DNA from: Antennarius striatus | Taxonomy: Eukaryota; Chordata; Actinopteri; Lophiiformes; Antennariidae | Reading direction: 5' to 3' | DNA: 64,000 nt | NCBI RefSeq assembly: GCF_040054535.1 | Contig: NC_090796.1 | Coordinates: forward strand, 14,907,501-14,971,500 | Shown here: one piece after another, positions 12,901 to 25,823 of the stretch | Position numbering within the stretch: the stretch's first letter is position 1 | How the letters are laid out: the number at the start of each line of letters is the position of its first letter | Made by a program: the position numbers and the translations under genes | The notes under the pieces: model-generated | The model's database searches: none | Seen by the model: the letters and a program-made list of their open reading frames with translations, nothing else | What the model was told of the DNA's origin: nothing

Positions 12901-14316
12901 ACTCAAACGAGAAACAAAACTTAGATAATCAAATTGTTTGAGTGAAAGGGTATTTGTTATTCGGTAAAAATTTTTGGCTGTTTCTAATTAAATTTGTATT
13001 CTGGGGTCTCATTGGACTCAGGGGCCCTAAACCAAGAGATGAGGTGAAGATCTTACTTATGATGATGACTGGTTTGATCCAGTCGGCTCTTGATCTCTGT
13101 TCTGTGCCACCGTGAAATCAACCTCCTGCATCCTCGCAAAAAACAACTGTCCTGTTTAATTAGAGATCATTCCTCCCACTCACACTGAGGTGACCTGATG
13201 CTGGCCTCCAATTACAATCAGCTCACTGACAATATCTCACCTGACACTTTCTACCCCACTGGTAATCCTACAGCAGCCAAATGGCGTCTCACCTCTCCTC
13301 ACCTCTCCTCACCCTGTCCCATAAGGATGCCCCTCTGTCCTACAAACCAGAAGATGCCTCAATTTGGAAGCTGCTCAGAGTGGCAGTGGGAGGAATTCCA
13401 GCTTTAAGAGTTGTTATGCAAGCGTCTCTGCGTTGACACAGATACTTCTTCAGATATGGAGTAATGGGTTAATCTGGAGGTGACAGTCACAGATCCACTT
13501 CCTGTTCCTTGAGCTCTCAATCTCATCTGGAGGCTCCTTTTATAGTCTGAAATGACCTCTTAATACCTGAGTACATTACTCCAATGAGATGCATTTTTAT
13601 TTTTGGCCTTTACACAAAACAATGTTGAAAAGATTTTGCATCAGAAAAACATCAGATTCTCACATTTGAGAAGCTTTACTGATGAAATGTTCAATATTTT
13701 TGCAGGAAAAAAAAATCAGTTGATTGATAAATGTTGCAAACAGTTGCCAATTTATTTTCAACAGAAAGACTAGTTGAGTTAGTAGTTGTTCAAAACTTTT
13801 AGGACTTACAAAGATTACCTTATCAACTTTTCTTTAAGTTTTTAAACTTAATTTTCATTATTTAATGTATTATTATAATTATTTGTATTTGTCTTGGGCA
13901 GATCGAGTTAATTTTGTCCAGTCTTGGTTATTCATCTAGTAATAATTTTTTTCTGATATAAAAGTTTTTTTTGAAATTGTAAATTTTATTTGAAAAATAA
14001 GATTTTTTCTTAGATAAATGTTTTTAATCTGAATTTGAATACACGTCTTCAGTGTTGAAATGGTGATTTCTGAGGGCTCCAGGTTTACCTGATGACTTCC
14101 TGTCCATAGTTCGCAGTGACCATCGGCCTGCAGTACGTCAACAGCTCCCTGTCCACCCTGGCCAACCCGGACGACCCGGAGAGCGAGAGCGAGGGCTGGA
14201 TCCTTGAGAAGACCGTAAAGGAGACGTTCACAGACATCATGGACAAAATGAAGGCCATGGGCAAAGGCAACAAAGTGGAGGAAGGGGGCGAGGCGCCGGC
14301 CGCCACAGCGAGCTGA
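9930..14316 (+). CDS. prph2: Peripherin-2 (photoreceptor disc-rim tetraspanin)
   Basis: Structural tetraspanin of rod and cone outer-segment disc rims, where it forms disulphide-linked oligomers with itself and ROM1. Exons: 9930-10510, 11714-11960, 14110-14316, giving 344 aa (human 346); the middle exon is 247 bp, as I recall for the mammalian gene. Four transmembrane segments are visible, three in exon 1. The large second loop carries CCG ([17 protein letters not shown]), the [13 protein letters not shown] motif and SNRYLDF, all diagnostic of peripherin-2. [10 protein letters not shown] contains the conserved N-glycosylation site. The C-terminal tail has [10 protein letters not shown], matching the fusion/retention region. 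A poly(A) signal AATAAA lies at 15353-15358. ROM1 was considered, but exon 1 and the tail match PRPH2 clearly. Teleosts may have two copies; which one this is cannot be told. Confidence 0.95.
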
Positions 14317-17300
14317 GCTCACCGCCCCTGCAAAGACAAAAGACACCACTCCCACCTCTAGAGGGGAGGCGGAGGGACACGTGAGATCACTACGTTTTTC
14401 TACCAACATTTATCATGTAGACACTACTTGAACCCCCCCACACATACACGGACTCGGTCCACTTGAAGTCCTTCATTACTGTTCTAAACTGTACAGCCAT
14501 ATGTAGGCAGAGGTAATGAGTAGGATGACTTATGCTCTGGATTGTTATTTTGGTTTCCCCTAGATGGACGAATCCTTCTCAGGCTTTTTCGTTTATTACC
14601 GTTTTCCTGTCAGGTTTGTTTCGTTGTTGTTTCAAAAAGGTGCAAAAAGAAAAGTCAGTAAACAATCACAAGTAAATATGTCCTCTTTGTGTTGTTGGAC
14701 GGCGAGGATGGTGGTTGCTATGCAATCCCCCCCTCGCCTGGAGATACAGATGGAGATATTTAACCCCAAGTTTCATTTTCAAAGTTTCAAATCAAATAAA
14801 TAACCCCCTCTACACACACACACACATACAGAATATAAGAACACACACACTCAGCCGTTCTTTTTTTTTTTGTTTTTGTTTTTGCACTCCAGTCCATCTT
14901 TGTTCACAACAAAGACTGGACGAGCTCCTGAGATGAGGTAAAATTATGAATGGGTGTGAATCGTGCATGAATGTTGCAGCACGTGGTTGAAGGGTGAGGA
15001 ATGGGAGGTGGGACGTGAGCCCGGGACAGAAGCAAGGCCAACTCCAAAAGCTGTGGAGGAAACTGGCAGCCGAGTCTCGCCTCCTGCCCCGGCGCTGTAA
15101 ACGTTCCCTTCAGTATATCTGTATATTGACACAAATGTATGTATATTCTAACAACAGGGTTGTTGTCTTTGTACATAGTGTAGAAATAATGACAAATCAT
15201 TTAACTTTTTTAAAGAAATGTAATGTAATGCAGCTAAAATCTGTCTTGAACCCATGTAAAGTTTGTTTTCTTGTTGTTTTTTTTCCAAATGGTCTTGTTT
15301 GTTTCGGGCTTCATGTGTCTGTGTAGAAGAAGAGATTACGGTTGTGTACCTGAATAAAGGCTTTTAGAGATGGGATCTGCCAGTGAACTGAGGACGTGGT
15401 GTTGTCCCGACCTTGAGTCGCACAAACTTGAGATCAAGAAGCGAAGCATGCTGTGAATGCCTCCTGATTAAGTCAATAGGATAAGAGCTATTATAGCATT
15501 ACTGCGTTCACATGGACATGGGACGGCTCTTCACATGTCCCTCACACGTTAACTCCTTTCACCTCCCGGATTTTTAAACAGGAAATCAAAAAGTCTGCTA
15601 TCTGAGATGAGATCAACATATTCATACATGAGGAATGAGGAGCCAGGGTGTTCCCAAAGCCAGCTGGAGCAGATGGGGGAGGAGGGGGAGGCAGGGAAGA
15701 GTCAGCGGGAACCGTAAAGAGGCCAACGCCGCGCGGTATTTTTGTTGGACCAAAGCACATAACTGGTACTGAGCAGATAAGGAGTCTAATCGGCTTTAGA
15801 TTAGCATGAGCCCCTCAGCCAGGTGAGCAGGTGATGTCCTGCAGGATCCGCGTCACCGAGTCAGAGGCAAACCAGGGTCCATGAGAGGACGGACGGTTCT
15901 TCGCTCTGGAGATGTTTCTCAAAATGAACTCAGGAACAACGCTGGTAAAAGACAGAATCAGGTCTTACAAGTTAAACTCCAGCCTCGCAAATCTCAGTTA
16001 AAATCTAAGAGCTTTAATCTGAAAATTAAATAAAACACATCATAAAATAAGAAGTAGGAAAGAAACAGTAAATACAGTTGAGGTACAAGTACAGTACTTT
16101 GAAGCTTGACTCCTGCTTGAGTAATTCTACACAGTATGCTGTATTCTGTCAGCTCAACATATGTAGTCTTATATAATTACATTCCATAAATTTAATATAT
16201 ATTTAATAGAAGATCAAGTATTTAATCCAGGAATAAATAAAATTGCACCTTATAAGATTAAATTTTTAAGCAATGATAATTACCGTAATTACAATTTTTA
16301 TGATGCAATAATAATTATGAAAATTAAACTATTATATAATTATGATGTAACTACATTTATCACACAAATACATGGTAAAGACTGATAGTTCAGAACTTTG
16401 ATAGGTATACTTTCTTATTCTGCAGGAAGAAGAATTCAAATGATTGTTAAAAACAAACAAACAAACAAAACCCTCTATAATCAGAAAAAGCTCCACTACT
16501 AAATGAATGCACTTGGTTTAATGCAGTTAATCTTCTCACAGCTCCTTAGTTACGTCATAATACCACATAAGGAGTCCCTTTGCATGATGCAGCGGCCTCT
16601 GTCGGAGCTTTTTTGTTTGGCGTTTGTAGAGGACGTTAACGTTGCTATAGTAATTACCAGTTCTTAAATATGTTTACACGACAAACACGTCCGTTGCTTC
16701 TGCAGCCGCATCTACCGTCCAGCGGTCGGCGCCAGCTGTGCGCTGCTGCCCCCTAACGGTTACAGCAGGTATTACATCGATTGAATCTTGACCACTGAAG
16801 TGATCAAACTAATCTGATCGATAGATTTCAAGCTAATGCAGTCCAGTTTTTTCTCTTTATTTAATTCCGCCGCCCTTCTTTTCTTTCTTTTGATTTTCCT
16901 TCATCACAATCAAATTTCCTGGCCTGTCTGCAGCTCTTTGGGTTCTCTCTCTAAAACGTTCCACTGACATTGAAGGTCCACAAGAGGGTGTCTTCCCATT
17001 AATGATGCGCATTGCCAGCCGCATGCAAAACGTTCTGCAGGTTTCTGCTCAAGTTCAACAGAAATAATTCGCTGCGGTCTAGTCCTGTTTTATGTGATGA
17101 TGAAGATTCAAAATAATAGAGAATGGAAGCGAATTATAAATTCCTCTAATTCACTAGTTAGTTTTCAGTGTGATAAGTTTGAGAAAATAACAAAAAACTG
17201 ACGTTTTGACTGCAGAAAGACAAGAAAACAAACCAATGGCTTCATAATGATGCACAACATTGAATTACATCATTTTGTGTGAATTATCGGATAGGAAAAG

Positions 17301-18251
17301 TTTATTCTAATTATCATTTCCGTATACAAGACTCAGCTGTTTATTAATCTTTATTCTTTAAGGCAGAACAATGAAATAAAATGACCAGAGTTGAAACTGA
17401 GTAATTGCTTTCATTATCAATTCATCTACAAATTATATTTGATTATTTATTTGCATGAAATCCCAGAGACTAGTCATCACAGAGCACTGAACGATTTATC
17501 AGTTAAACTGACACATTTAAATGATTCGTTTTATCCTTCAAATTAAGATTTAAAACAACAAATCCTCACATTTGAAGCGAATACAGATTTTGTTAACTCC
17601 TTGTCAAATTATTTGAATGATTGATTCTTAAAAAATAATCATGATAATGGCTACAGCTGGGCAACAACCAAAATGTTATATTATACTAAGAGGAAAGCAA
17701 TAAATCTATCATAAATTAATTAATGTAGTTGTTTCAGATCTATGGTGCACTAGAAGGGCACAGATCCATAAATGAAGGAGTGCGATCAATAACTCAACAG
17801 AATCTGACAGCTTAACCGACATGAAGTATTATTTATCCATTAAGGAGCTGCGGTGGCGAATATATGCATGAATTACGCATGATTTAAAGTATTAATAATC
17901 CAGAATGTGAGTCTGATGTCATAACAATGACATGACAGGTGTCATGAGTTCTAATATTAACCGTGGTTCCTGTTGACCTTTATATTTCAGCCAAAGGTCA
18001 GGGACAGGACGACGTATCACGTCTCCTCTGCACTTCACTGTGGGCTGAATAAATATGGCAGACAGAAAGAAAAGCAGAGACGGAGGCAGAGAGAGGCCCG
18101 TGACTGGTAGATGTGTGTCCTGCTCAGAGGGGCATTGTTGGAGCCATGAGAGGACAATGCACTGCCCCCGCCCTGAATACTCGCCATACCAGCTGACCAG
18201 CCATTACCAACACTGCTGCACCATTACAATTCCTGCTGCTCTGACACTCTA

Positions 18252-18268
18252 ACACACACACGCACGCA

Positions 18269-18316
<48 letters not shown>
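18252..18316. repeat. (CA)n microsatellite
   Basis: About 65 bp of CA repeat with interspersed cgca and cata units. Confidence 0.95.
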
Positions 18317-18318
<2 letters not shown>

Positions 18319-18445
18319 GATAAGTTTAGTCTCACACGGCGACAAACACTCAACGTACAACAGTAGACGAAGGAGAGAAACCAGGTGGGAGGCCAGCAGC
18401 GCCCGACAAAAGGCTTAAATCACGGCATGCATGGGCACACATCAT

Positions 18446-18506
18446 TGTGTGTGTGCGCGTGTGTGTGTGTGTGTGTGTGTGTGTCTGTGTGTGCATGTGT
18501 GTGTGA
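18446..18506. repeat. (GT)n microsatellite
   Basis: GT repeat with small interruptions, about 130 bp after a (CA)n tract on the same strand. The two tracts are complementary and could pair if transcribed. Confidence 0.95.
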
Positions 18507-19219
18507 TTTACAACAAGTTAAGTTTAGATCCTCGCACCTAGCTGTTCCTTCAGCAATAACAGCAGCCACCCAGAGAGAACCAACACTCTCATCCATCAAC
18601 CTTTCATTATTCAGTATCCTCCACAGAAGGGGGGGGGGCAAATAAACATGAGGGTTTCATGTTGTGTTATTTTTACTGCACACACTCTTAAAAAAGGTTT
18701 TGATGAGTGCTTAAAGTTCTCTGTTTGAGAAAGTAAAACTTGTGAAAAGTGAACGTCTTTAAAGAACTGTCATGAAAGGAGTTCATGCTGTCACCTCATT
18801 TAATCAATGGAATCAATTTAACTGCTTATTGATTCAGTAAAAAAAAACACAAAATCTACTTTTTTTCTACTTCCCTCCTCTTCATTTTAAGTAGAAGATA
18901 TTGAACTAACTGCATCCTCGTGAGAAGAGGGACGTACCTTACCCACCAAGTGGGCCTCCTGCTATCTGTTCTTATACTCTTTGTACTTCTAGTGTAGGGT
19001 GTGTCCTGTTATTTATTTTTTTTCTATTGGGTGTTTATTTGCCCAGAATTTATTATGTGCATTTATGTCTGAGCAGTGGATTTACACAATTTCCTCTACT
19101 TTTAAAAAAATTCATGTTGATGCATAATGAAAATAATTATTGTCATTAATAGTCCCTTCACTCAAGGGAAACTCTTCTGATTGCTTATTATCCATTAACA
19201 CGTGGCAATCTAATAAATA

Positions 19220-19221
<2 letters not shown>

Positions 19222-19279
<58 letters not shown>
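19222..19279. repeat. (AT)n microsatellite
   Basis: About 58 bp of perfect AT repeat, which can extrude as a cruciform. Confidence 0.95.
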
Positions 19280-19280
<1 letters not shown>

Positions 19281-19560
19281 TGGACCCATTTCGTCCTCCA
19301 GTTTGGCAGCAATAACTAAAACTATGCCTTATTTCAAAATAATAGCACATTACACTCAATAAATCAATGCATATTAACTCACAAATTTATAAATCAATGG
19401 ATTAAACCTATTTCTTATTAGTAGTAACTAAGAGATATGCAGAGACTTCTGTCCAGTTGTGACGTCACTTAAAATGCGCATCCAAATAAGTATCATTAAG
19501 AAAGAAGGCGTCATATTTCTCTTTAAAAGTCTTAACACTCGCGTCATTTAAACAGTACAG

Positions 19561-20249
19561 GTACCACAACATAGTTCTACTCCGGCACGCGCTGAACGAG
19601 GCGCGTGACGGACAGCAGCTGTTGCGGAACAGGTGTGCATACCTATGTAGGGCTGTTATATTGTTATTCTGCAGGCGTGGGGTGTGCGCGTGCTCGCCTG
19701 TGCACGTGCGCGCGTGAGAGACCGACGGGGCCCGGCCGAGGGGGGCGAGCACGAGCCTCCTCCCCTCTGGCAGCGGCCGCGCGCCGCGCGCTCGCGCCAG
19801 CCCCCACTCGCCCGGCCGCTATACTGTAATCATATGATAGCGAGTCGATCCCCGCTGCAGAATCCTGACACGCCGCGGACCGGAGCCTGAAAGCCGGGGA
19901 CGGAGGGCACAGCTTGCCGTTAGCGTCTCAAGAAGAATCCCGTCCCGGAGTTGTCAAACCGCGCCGCTCCCGCCTCGTTAAGGAACTTTTTTTTTTTTTT
20001 TTTTTTTTAAACTCCGGAGGGAGTCTTGACACCGGGAAAAGGGGGGGGGGGCTCGCTCGGAAGAGGAGACGGTCACCGAGGAGGAGTCGCTTCAACCCGG
20101 GAAGGAGATTCGCGTCGGAGTCGCATCGGGAGGCGGTCAGCGGGTCGAATCCCCTGGGGTCCTCGCATCGTTCGTCGGGGCGTGTCTGTAGAAATTTCCC
20201 CCCGAAGTTTTTCGACTCGCTCGGTCACTTTAGAGCTGAAGCCGCAGTC
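19561..20249 (+). promoter_or_regulatory. CpG-rich promoter and 5' UTR of qki
   Basis: GC- and CpG-rich block ending at the qki start codon, in contrast to the AT-rich sequence before it. It most likely holds the qki promoter and 5' leader. A poly-T run (about 20 T) and a G10 run sit near 19988-20050. An open frame extends upstream in phase with qki but has no family resemblance, so the start was placed at 20250. Confidence 0.6.
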
Positions 20250-20696
20250 ATGGTGGGGGAGACAGAGGTGAAGGAGAGACCCAAGTCCAACCCGGACTAC
20301 CTGATGCAGCTGATGAACGACCGGAAGGTCATGAGTTCCCTGCCCAACTTCAGCGGCATCTTCACGCATCTGGAGCGGCTTCTGGATGAAGGTAACTCGG
20401 CTACCCCTCCACCAGAACACCCCCCCCCCTCTCCCCACCCTCTGGAACACTTGTTGCTCCTATTGGGGGGTGGGGGGGGGGTGGGAAATGAACCCATCTC
20501 CTCTCCCGGTGTTTAACTAGTATTGATCAGCTTATCGATCACCCATCAGCTGCAGGAACACCTTATAAAGTGATCGATCCGCTGATGGATCAATTGGTGT
20601 TGGGCTCAGATTGACCCTTGAAACAGTTTGTTGGGGGTTAAGGTGAGAGGATGGGGCACATTTTGGATTTGTGGAGAGGAGATGAGCTTCCTCACA

Positions 20697-20761
<65 letters not shown>

Positions 20762-21269
20762 GTGATGGGAACAAACAGACAGTTGTTAGTCTCTCCCAGT
20801 GACCTAATGCGCAGGCTTATGTGAAGGCAGCCCATCCCAGCCCAGCAGAGCGGCCCGGACTCCAGCGTTTGCCTCCATGTTGTTGTTTGTTCCAATCTCC
20901 TTCACTTGTTGTTGTTGATCACATCTCATTTTAAAAAGGGACAAAACGTCGACCCCCAAACACCACCACCACCACCCCACCCCGTCAGTCTCTGAGAGCC
21001 GCTGCAACTTTTTGGTTCTGACACCGGACCTGTTCTCGGATCTGACCCATCTTTAGTCGTCCAATTGTCAGTGTGTGTGTGTGTGTGTGTGTCTAAATAT
21101 AAAGCAGTGACAGGTTGGAGTGTTGAGATAAGGCCTGTAACAACCCCCCCCCCCAATCATCCCCCCACTTTTATCTTCCTCTCCTCTTCTTCCTCTCTCA
21201 CTTCTTCTTTCTTTCCTCCTTCTTCCAGCTGAAGTGAAACACAAACTCTGCTTGCCTGAGCAGTTTTGG

Positions 21270-21303
<34 letters not shown>

Positions 21304-21459
21304 TGTGTGTGTCACGGGTCAGCGTCGGTTGTTAGAGGATCATCATTGTCGCTGTAGCTGCGGCTGTAATTATACGTCCGCCTGTAGTTATTATGGTCGG
21401 ACGCAGCGCTGCCTGTCAGGCTGCTGAGGTCAGATGATATTTGTGCCTCAAGGAAGTTA

Positions 21460-21498
<39 letters not shown>

Positions 21499-21827
21499 CG
21501 CAGCAGTGGGTTATTATTGCGCTAGCGTGTCATTACAGAGGCATCAGACGTGAGCATTTGTCATTGAGACAACACTAAACAAACTGAACCTCAATCACTG
21601 ACCAAAAGAATGATGGGTTTTTGGTTTTTTTTTTGGGGGGGGTAGGGGGGTGGTTTGAAACAGAAATATCAAAAAAATCAAATTTTTTATCTTAAAGTTT
21701 AATATATTTGTGAGATTTGAACCATTCAAGGGATAAAACGCACCGTTTTTAAGAGTAGTTTGGTTTTTATCGACGCGCGAAGAAAACGGATTCAGCGTTG
21801 AAATGAATCATACATACTGAGTTAATT

Positions 21828-21873
<46 letters not shown>

Positions 21874-22278
21874 ACACATCTGGCCGTTAACAGAGGAGGC
21901 CTGACGGCCGAGCATCAGGTGGTTACAGATTCTACGTCGCGGTGCAGAAAGCGTCTCGCTGCCTGTCGGTCTGATTGTCAGTCTGTCAGTAATTCTGGTG
22001 ATGGTGACTCACCGTCCTGAGAAGCGGACGTGTGAAGAAACCCAACACTGGTTGACACTCTTTCTAGATGTCGGGTGGGTTAATTTTACTCGTCTCTTTC
22101 CTCCCGTGTGACAGAAATCGGCCGGGTGCGTAAGGACATGTACAACGACACGGTCAACGGCGGCATGTTCAACGGACGCGACCTGGAGGAGCTGCCCGAA
22201 GCCGTCGGCCCCGTGGCCCAGCTGCAGGAGAAGCTCTACGTCCCCGTCAAGGAGTACCCCGACGTGAGTGCCCCCTCC

Positions 22279-22314
<36 letters not shown>

Positions 22315-22724
22315 CCCGTGACCTCTGACCTTTCTGTATTTGTGTTTACTTTTAGCTGTTGTCACTTTATCTCTCCTCAGGCTGCCAGAGGCTTCGGATC
22401 GCAGGCGGCTTTCGCTTAATGTTGATCTAATATCTGATTCCGCAACTTTAATAAATGATTAACAGTAAAAAAAAATCGATAGTTTGGAAACCGTTGAGAA
22501 CATAAATGTTTCAACAGCTTAAAAAAGGTGGATGAAGCCCCGTAAGTAACAAAACTCGGGGGGGGGGGAATCGAGGATCCGTCCTCCGTTCGCCGCGTCG
22601 AGGACAGTTAAGTACTTCAGTATGAGTTGATCCTCGCCGAAATGGCTCACATGATTCTCTCCATGCATCAGCTCGCCAATCAGAGAGTACAATGACAGGC
22701 TGTCCTCGCTCACATGACTACACA

Positions 22725-22762
<38 letters not shown>

Positions 22763-22948
22763 AGCGTTCTGGACGAGATCAAGGTTAAATTTAGAGAACG
22801 GTTCCTCTATCTGGGTTCAAGCGACGAGGAGGCGAAAGAGGGAGGGAGGGGGAATGTGTCGCAAGTGTTACTGAAGCGACTTTTGGAAATGTAGAAAAAT
22901 GTAGGAAGAGAGATTGAACGAATCACACACACACACGCACACACATGA

Positions 22949-22979
<31 letters not shown>

Positions 22980-23572
22980 CACGGCGCAGCTGTCTGGTTA
23001 ATCACTCAGTCGCAGTGACAGATAAGGTTAAGAGAACGGCGCTGCCCGGTCGCGCCGCCGGCCGCCAGCACCAACAGAACGGGCTATTTTTGTCTCTTAG
23101 AACACAAACACATCGCAGATGCACCGGCTTCACACACACACACACACACACACTCTCGTTGTTAAATAAAGCTGGTGTGTGTGTGTGTGTGTGACCGTGT
23201 GTGTTCTGCTCTCCACTGTAGTTTAACTTCGTGGGGAGGATCCTGGGCCCCCGTGGACTGACCGCCAAACAGCTGGAGGCCGAGACCGGCTGCAAGATCA
23301 TGGTGCGAGGAAAGGGTTCCATGAGGGACAAGAAGAAGGTACCGCTCACCACCACACACACACACACATACAAAACACACACAACCCAGAACACACATCT
23401 ATCTATCCATCTGTCTGTCTGTCCATCTATCTGCCTGTCTCTCTCTCCCCCGTCTCTCTCCTCCTGGCGTTCCCTCCATCTGTTCTTCCTCTCCCCCGGT
23501 GAGTTCTGTTGGACGGACTCGGCTCCAGCTTTCCAAACGGCAGGTGGAGCAAGTCCAGCATTCCTTCCCACC

Positions 23573-23607
<35 letters not shown>

Positions 23608-24308
23608 GAACATTCCCTACCCCGCACGCCCCTCAGAGAGAGAGACACACACAGAGACAGAGAGGAAGGAAAACAGAGCCCCAGTGGGAGGCAGCAGGAG
23701 GAGAGGAGGCAGAGATGTTGACTTTTCATGTTTTTCAAAATGAGACGTCTCTCTTGACCGTCCATCCAGAGGACAGACTTCTGCCTCAAACACAGACCCA
23801 ACGCCGTAGTTTCCCTTTGGGGTCGGGTCTGCGTCGGGCTTCTCCTGTCATTATTCACTCGTCTCAGACGTTCTGGTGAACTCACAGCTCGGAACTTGAC
23901 GTGTAAATCCTCCTGAGCGCCGTTCACCAGCGGTGTGAAGCTGCTAAGAGCGTATCTGCTTCCCAGCCAGGAGGATCCAAACCATTCACACGTACCGACG
24001 TGGGTTTAGATCCTCACTTCAGTTCCTAAGTCCAGGAAGTTCTACCTGAAGGTACCAGCTTGGACTCACAGGGTGATGGCCGGACCAGAACTTCCTGTTA
24101 GAAGGCACCGTTGTTTTGGTCAATGAGTAAGCAAGGCGTCCCCACATGACAACGCCTTATTACAGTCGTTATGCTGATGTGGCCCTCGGTGGAAACGAGT
24201 TTGACACCCCTGATCTAAAGGTTTGAGTCCTTTAAGGGACGTAGTGATGCTTTCGGATGCTGTTCACCTCACCTCTGCTTCACGCTGGTGTTTACTGGAC
24301 ATGCCTAG

Positions 24309-24351
<43 letters not shown>

Positions 24352-24776
24352 GAACGCTTTTGGAAGGCTGGCCACTTCTGGGAAAGTTCACTGTTGCTCT
24401 CAGTCTTCGAGTGACTTCGGTAAAATCCAACACCGGTCTGGTGTAACAACTGCAGAGCAACAAAAACCTGATAGCGTTCCCGCGACCTTGAGCCGGTGCG
24501 TGTTTTCTTCGTAGGCCGATGCAGAAACGACCCAGACGGGCCTGGTTTGTTGCGTCGCTTCTGACACGTTTTTGCTTCCGTGCGTTCCAGGAGGAGATGA
24601 ACCGAGGGAAGCCCAACTGGGAGCACCTGAGCGAGGACCTCCACGTCCTGATCACGGTGGAGGACACGCACAACCGCGCCAAGATCAAGCTCCAGCGCGC
24701 CATCAACGAGGTCAAAAAGCTGCTGGTGCCCGCCGTGAGTACCCGACCCCGAACATCACGCACCGGACCGATGGCA

Positions 24777-24811
<35 letters not shown>

Positions 24812-25204
24812 CAGGATGAGGGTTCAGTGTGTTGGTATGCATGGAAAGGGGGAAGGGGATTGTCCGTCCAGAAAGTGTGTGTCTTTTTTTTTGTGTGTGT
24901 GTGTGTGTCTCTGTGTGTATGAGAGAGTATGTGTAAGGGGTTAGGGTAATTAGGGAACACGCATAAAGGGGTTTCCATGGTAACCCCGGGTTGTTTGAAA
25001 GGCTGAGGGAATGAATGGAGAGTCTGTTCACTTGTTCTCCCCACTCCATCACTCCTTTCACTCGTTCACAACTCACTTCATTCCCAAACGACCGGCTACA
25101 GTATTCTCCCGTCTCTTTCTTGTTGTTGTTTTTTCCACACAAGGGGAAAATTTTTGATTGCGCTCCTCGACATTTCTCACATTCTCCAGCCCACCTTTAC
25201 CCCT

Positions 25205-25250
<46 letters not shown>

Positions 25251-25771
25251 ACAGTCCTCGTGTGTCGCATAAGTGTGCGACACACGAGGACGTGACGCGG
25301 ACGCAATCACAAAAAGCACATTTTTTTGAAATCACAAAGCTTCCTCCGTATTCTTTCCAACAATGGCGACAGACTGAAAAGACCAGCAGGGATGGTTGGG
25401 GGGGGTGGTGGGGGCGTGATGGTGGTTGGGGGGGTTAATCTACTGTGGCAATCAGCCGTCACTTCCGCTCTAATCACGGCGCAGGCGTCGCCTCACAAGG
25501 CGAGCGGCGTCCGGAAACGCGTGCCTGAACGCGGCGGCCGAACACCTGTGTTGGTTTAACCCGGTTGGATTCGCGTCCCGGCAGTAAATCAGTCCCGACC
25601 TCTCGCCAACGCTGTCACCGGAGCCGGGAATGTGTCGCGTGTGTGAGACACTCGATACGCACCACGGCCGCCGCCGCCGCTCAACGCCACGTTTGACTCG
25701 TCCTCCTTTAAGATCAGGTTCAGATGTGGTTACTTCGGTTTTCACTTTCACTCCTTCACGCTGTCAGCTGA

Positions 25772-25823
<52 letters not shown>

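Larger units (their letters stand above)
15359..19560. other. Gene-free interval between prph2 and qki
   Basis: About 4.2 kb with no coding frame that resembles a protein. It is AT-rich and holds a (CA)n tract, a (GT)n tract and an (AT)n tract, listed separately. For a genome this compact it is a long spacer and may hold regulatory sequence for either neighbour, but no specific element was identified. Confidence 0.5.

Noticed and set aside
19914-20249. In-frame N-terminal extension of qki by about 112 residues
   Set aside because: No family resemblance, and composed of GC-rich leader and poly-T/poly-G runs. The conserved start [11 protein letters not shown] is at 20250.
23002-23927. Long frames in qki introns 2-3 on both strands
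   Set aside because: Made of CA, GA and CT simple repeats; they overlap the true 117-bp KH exon.
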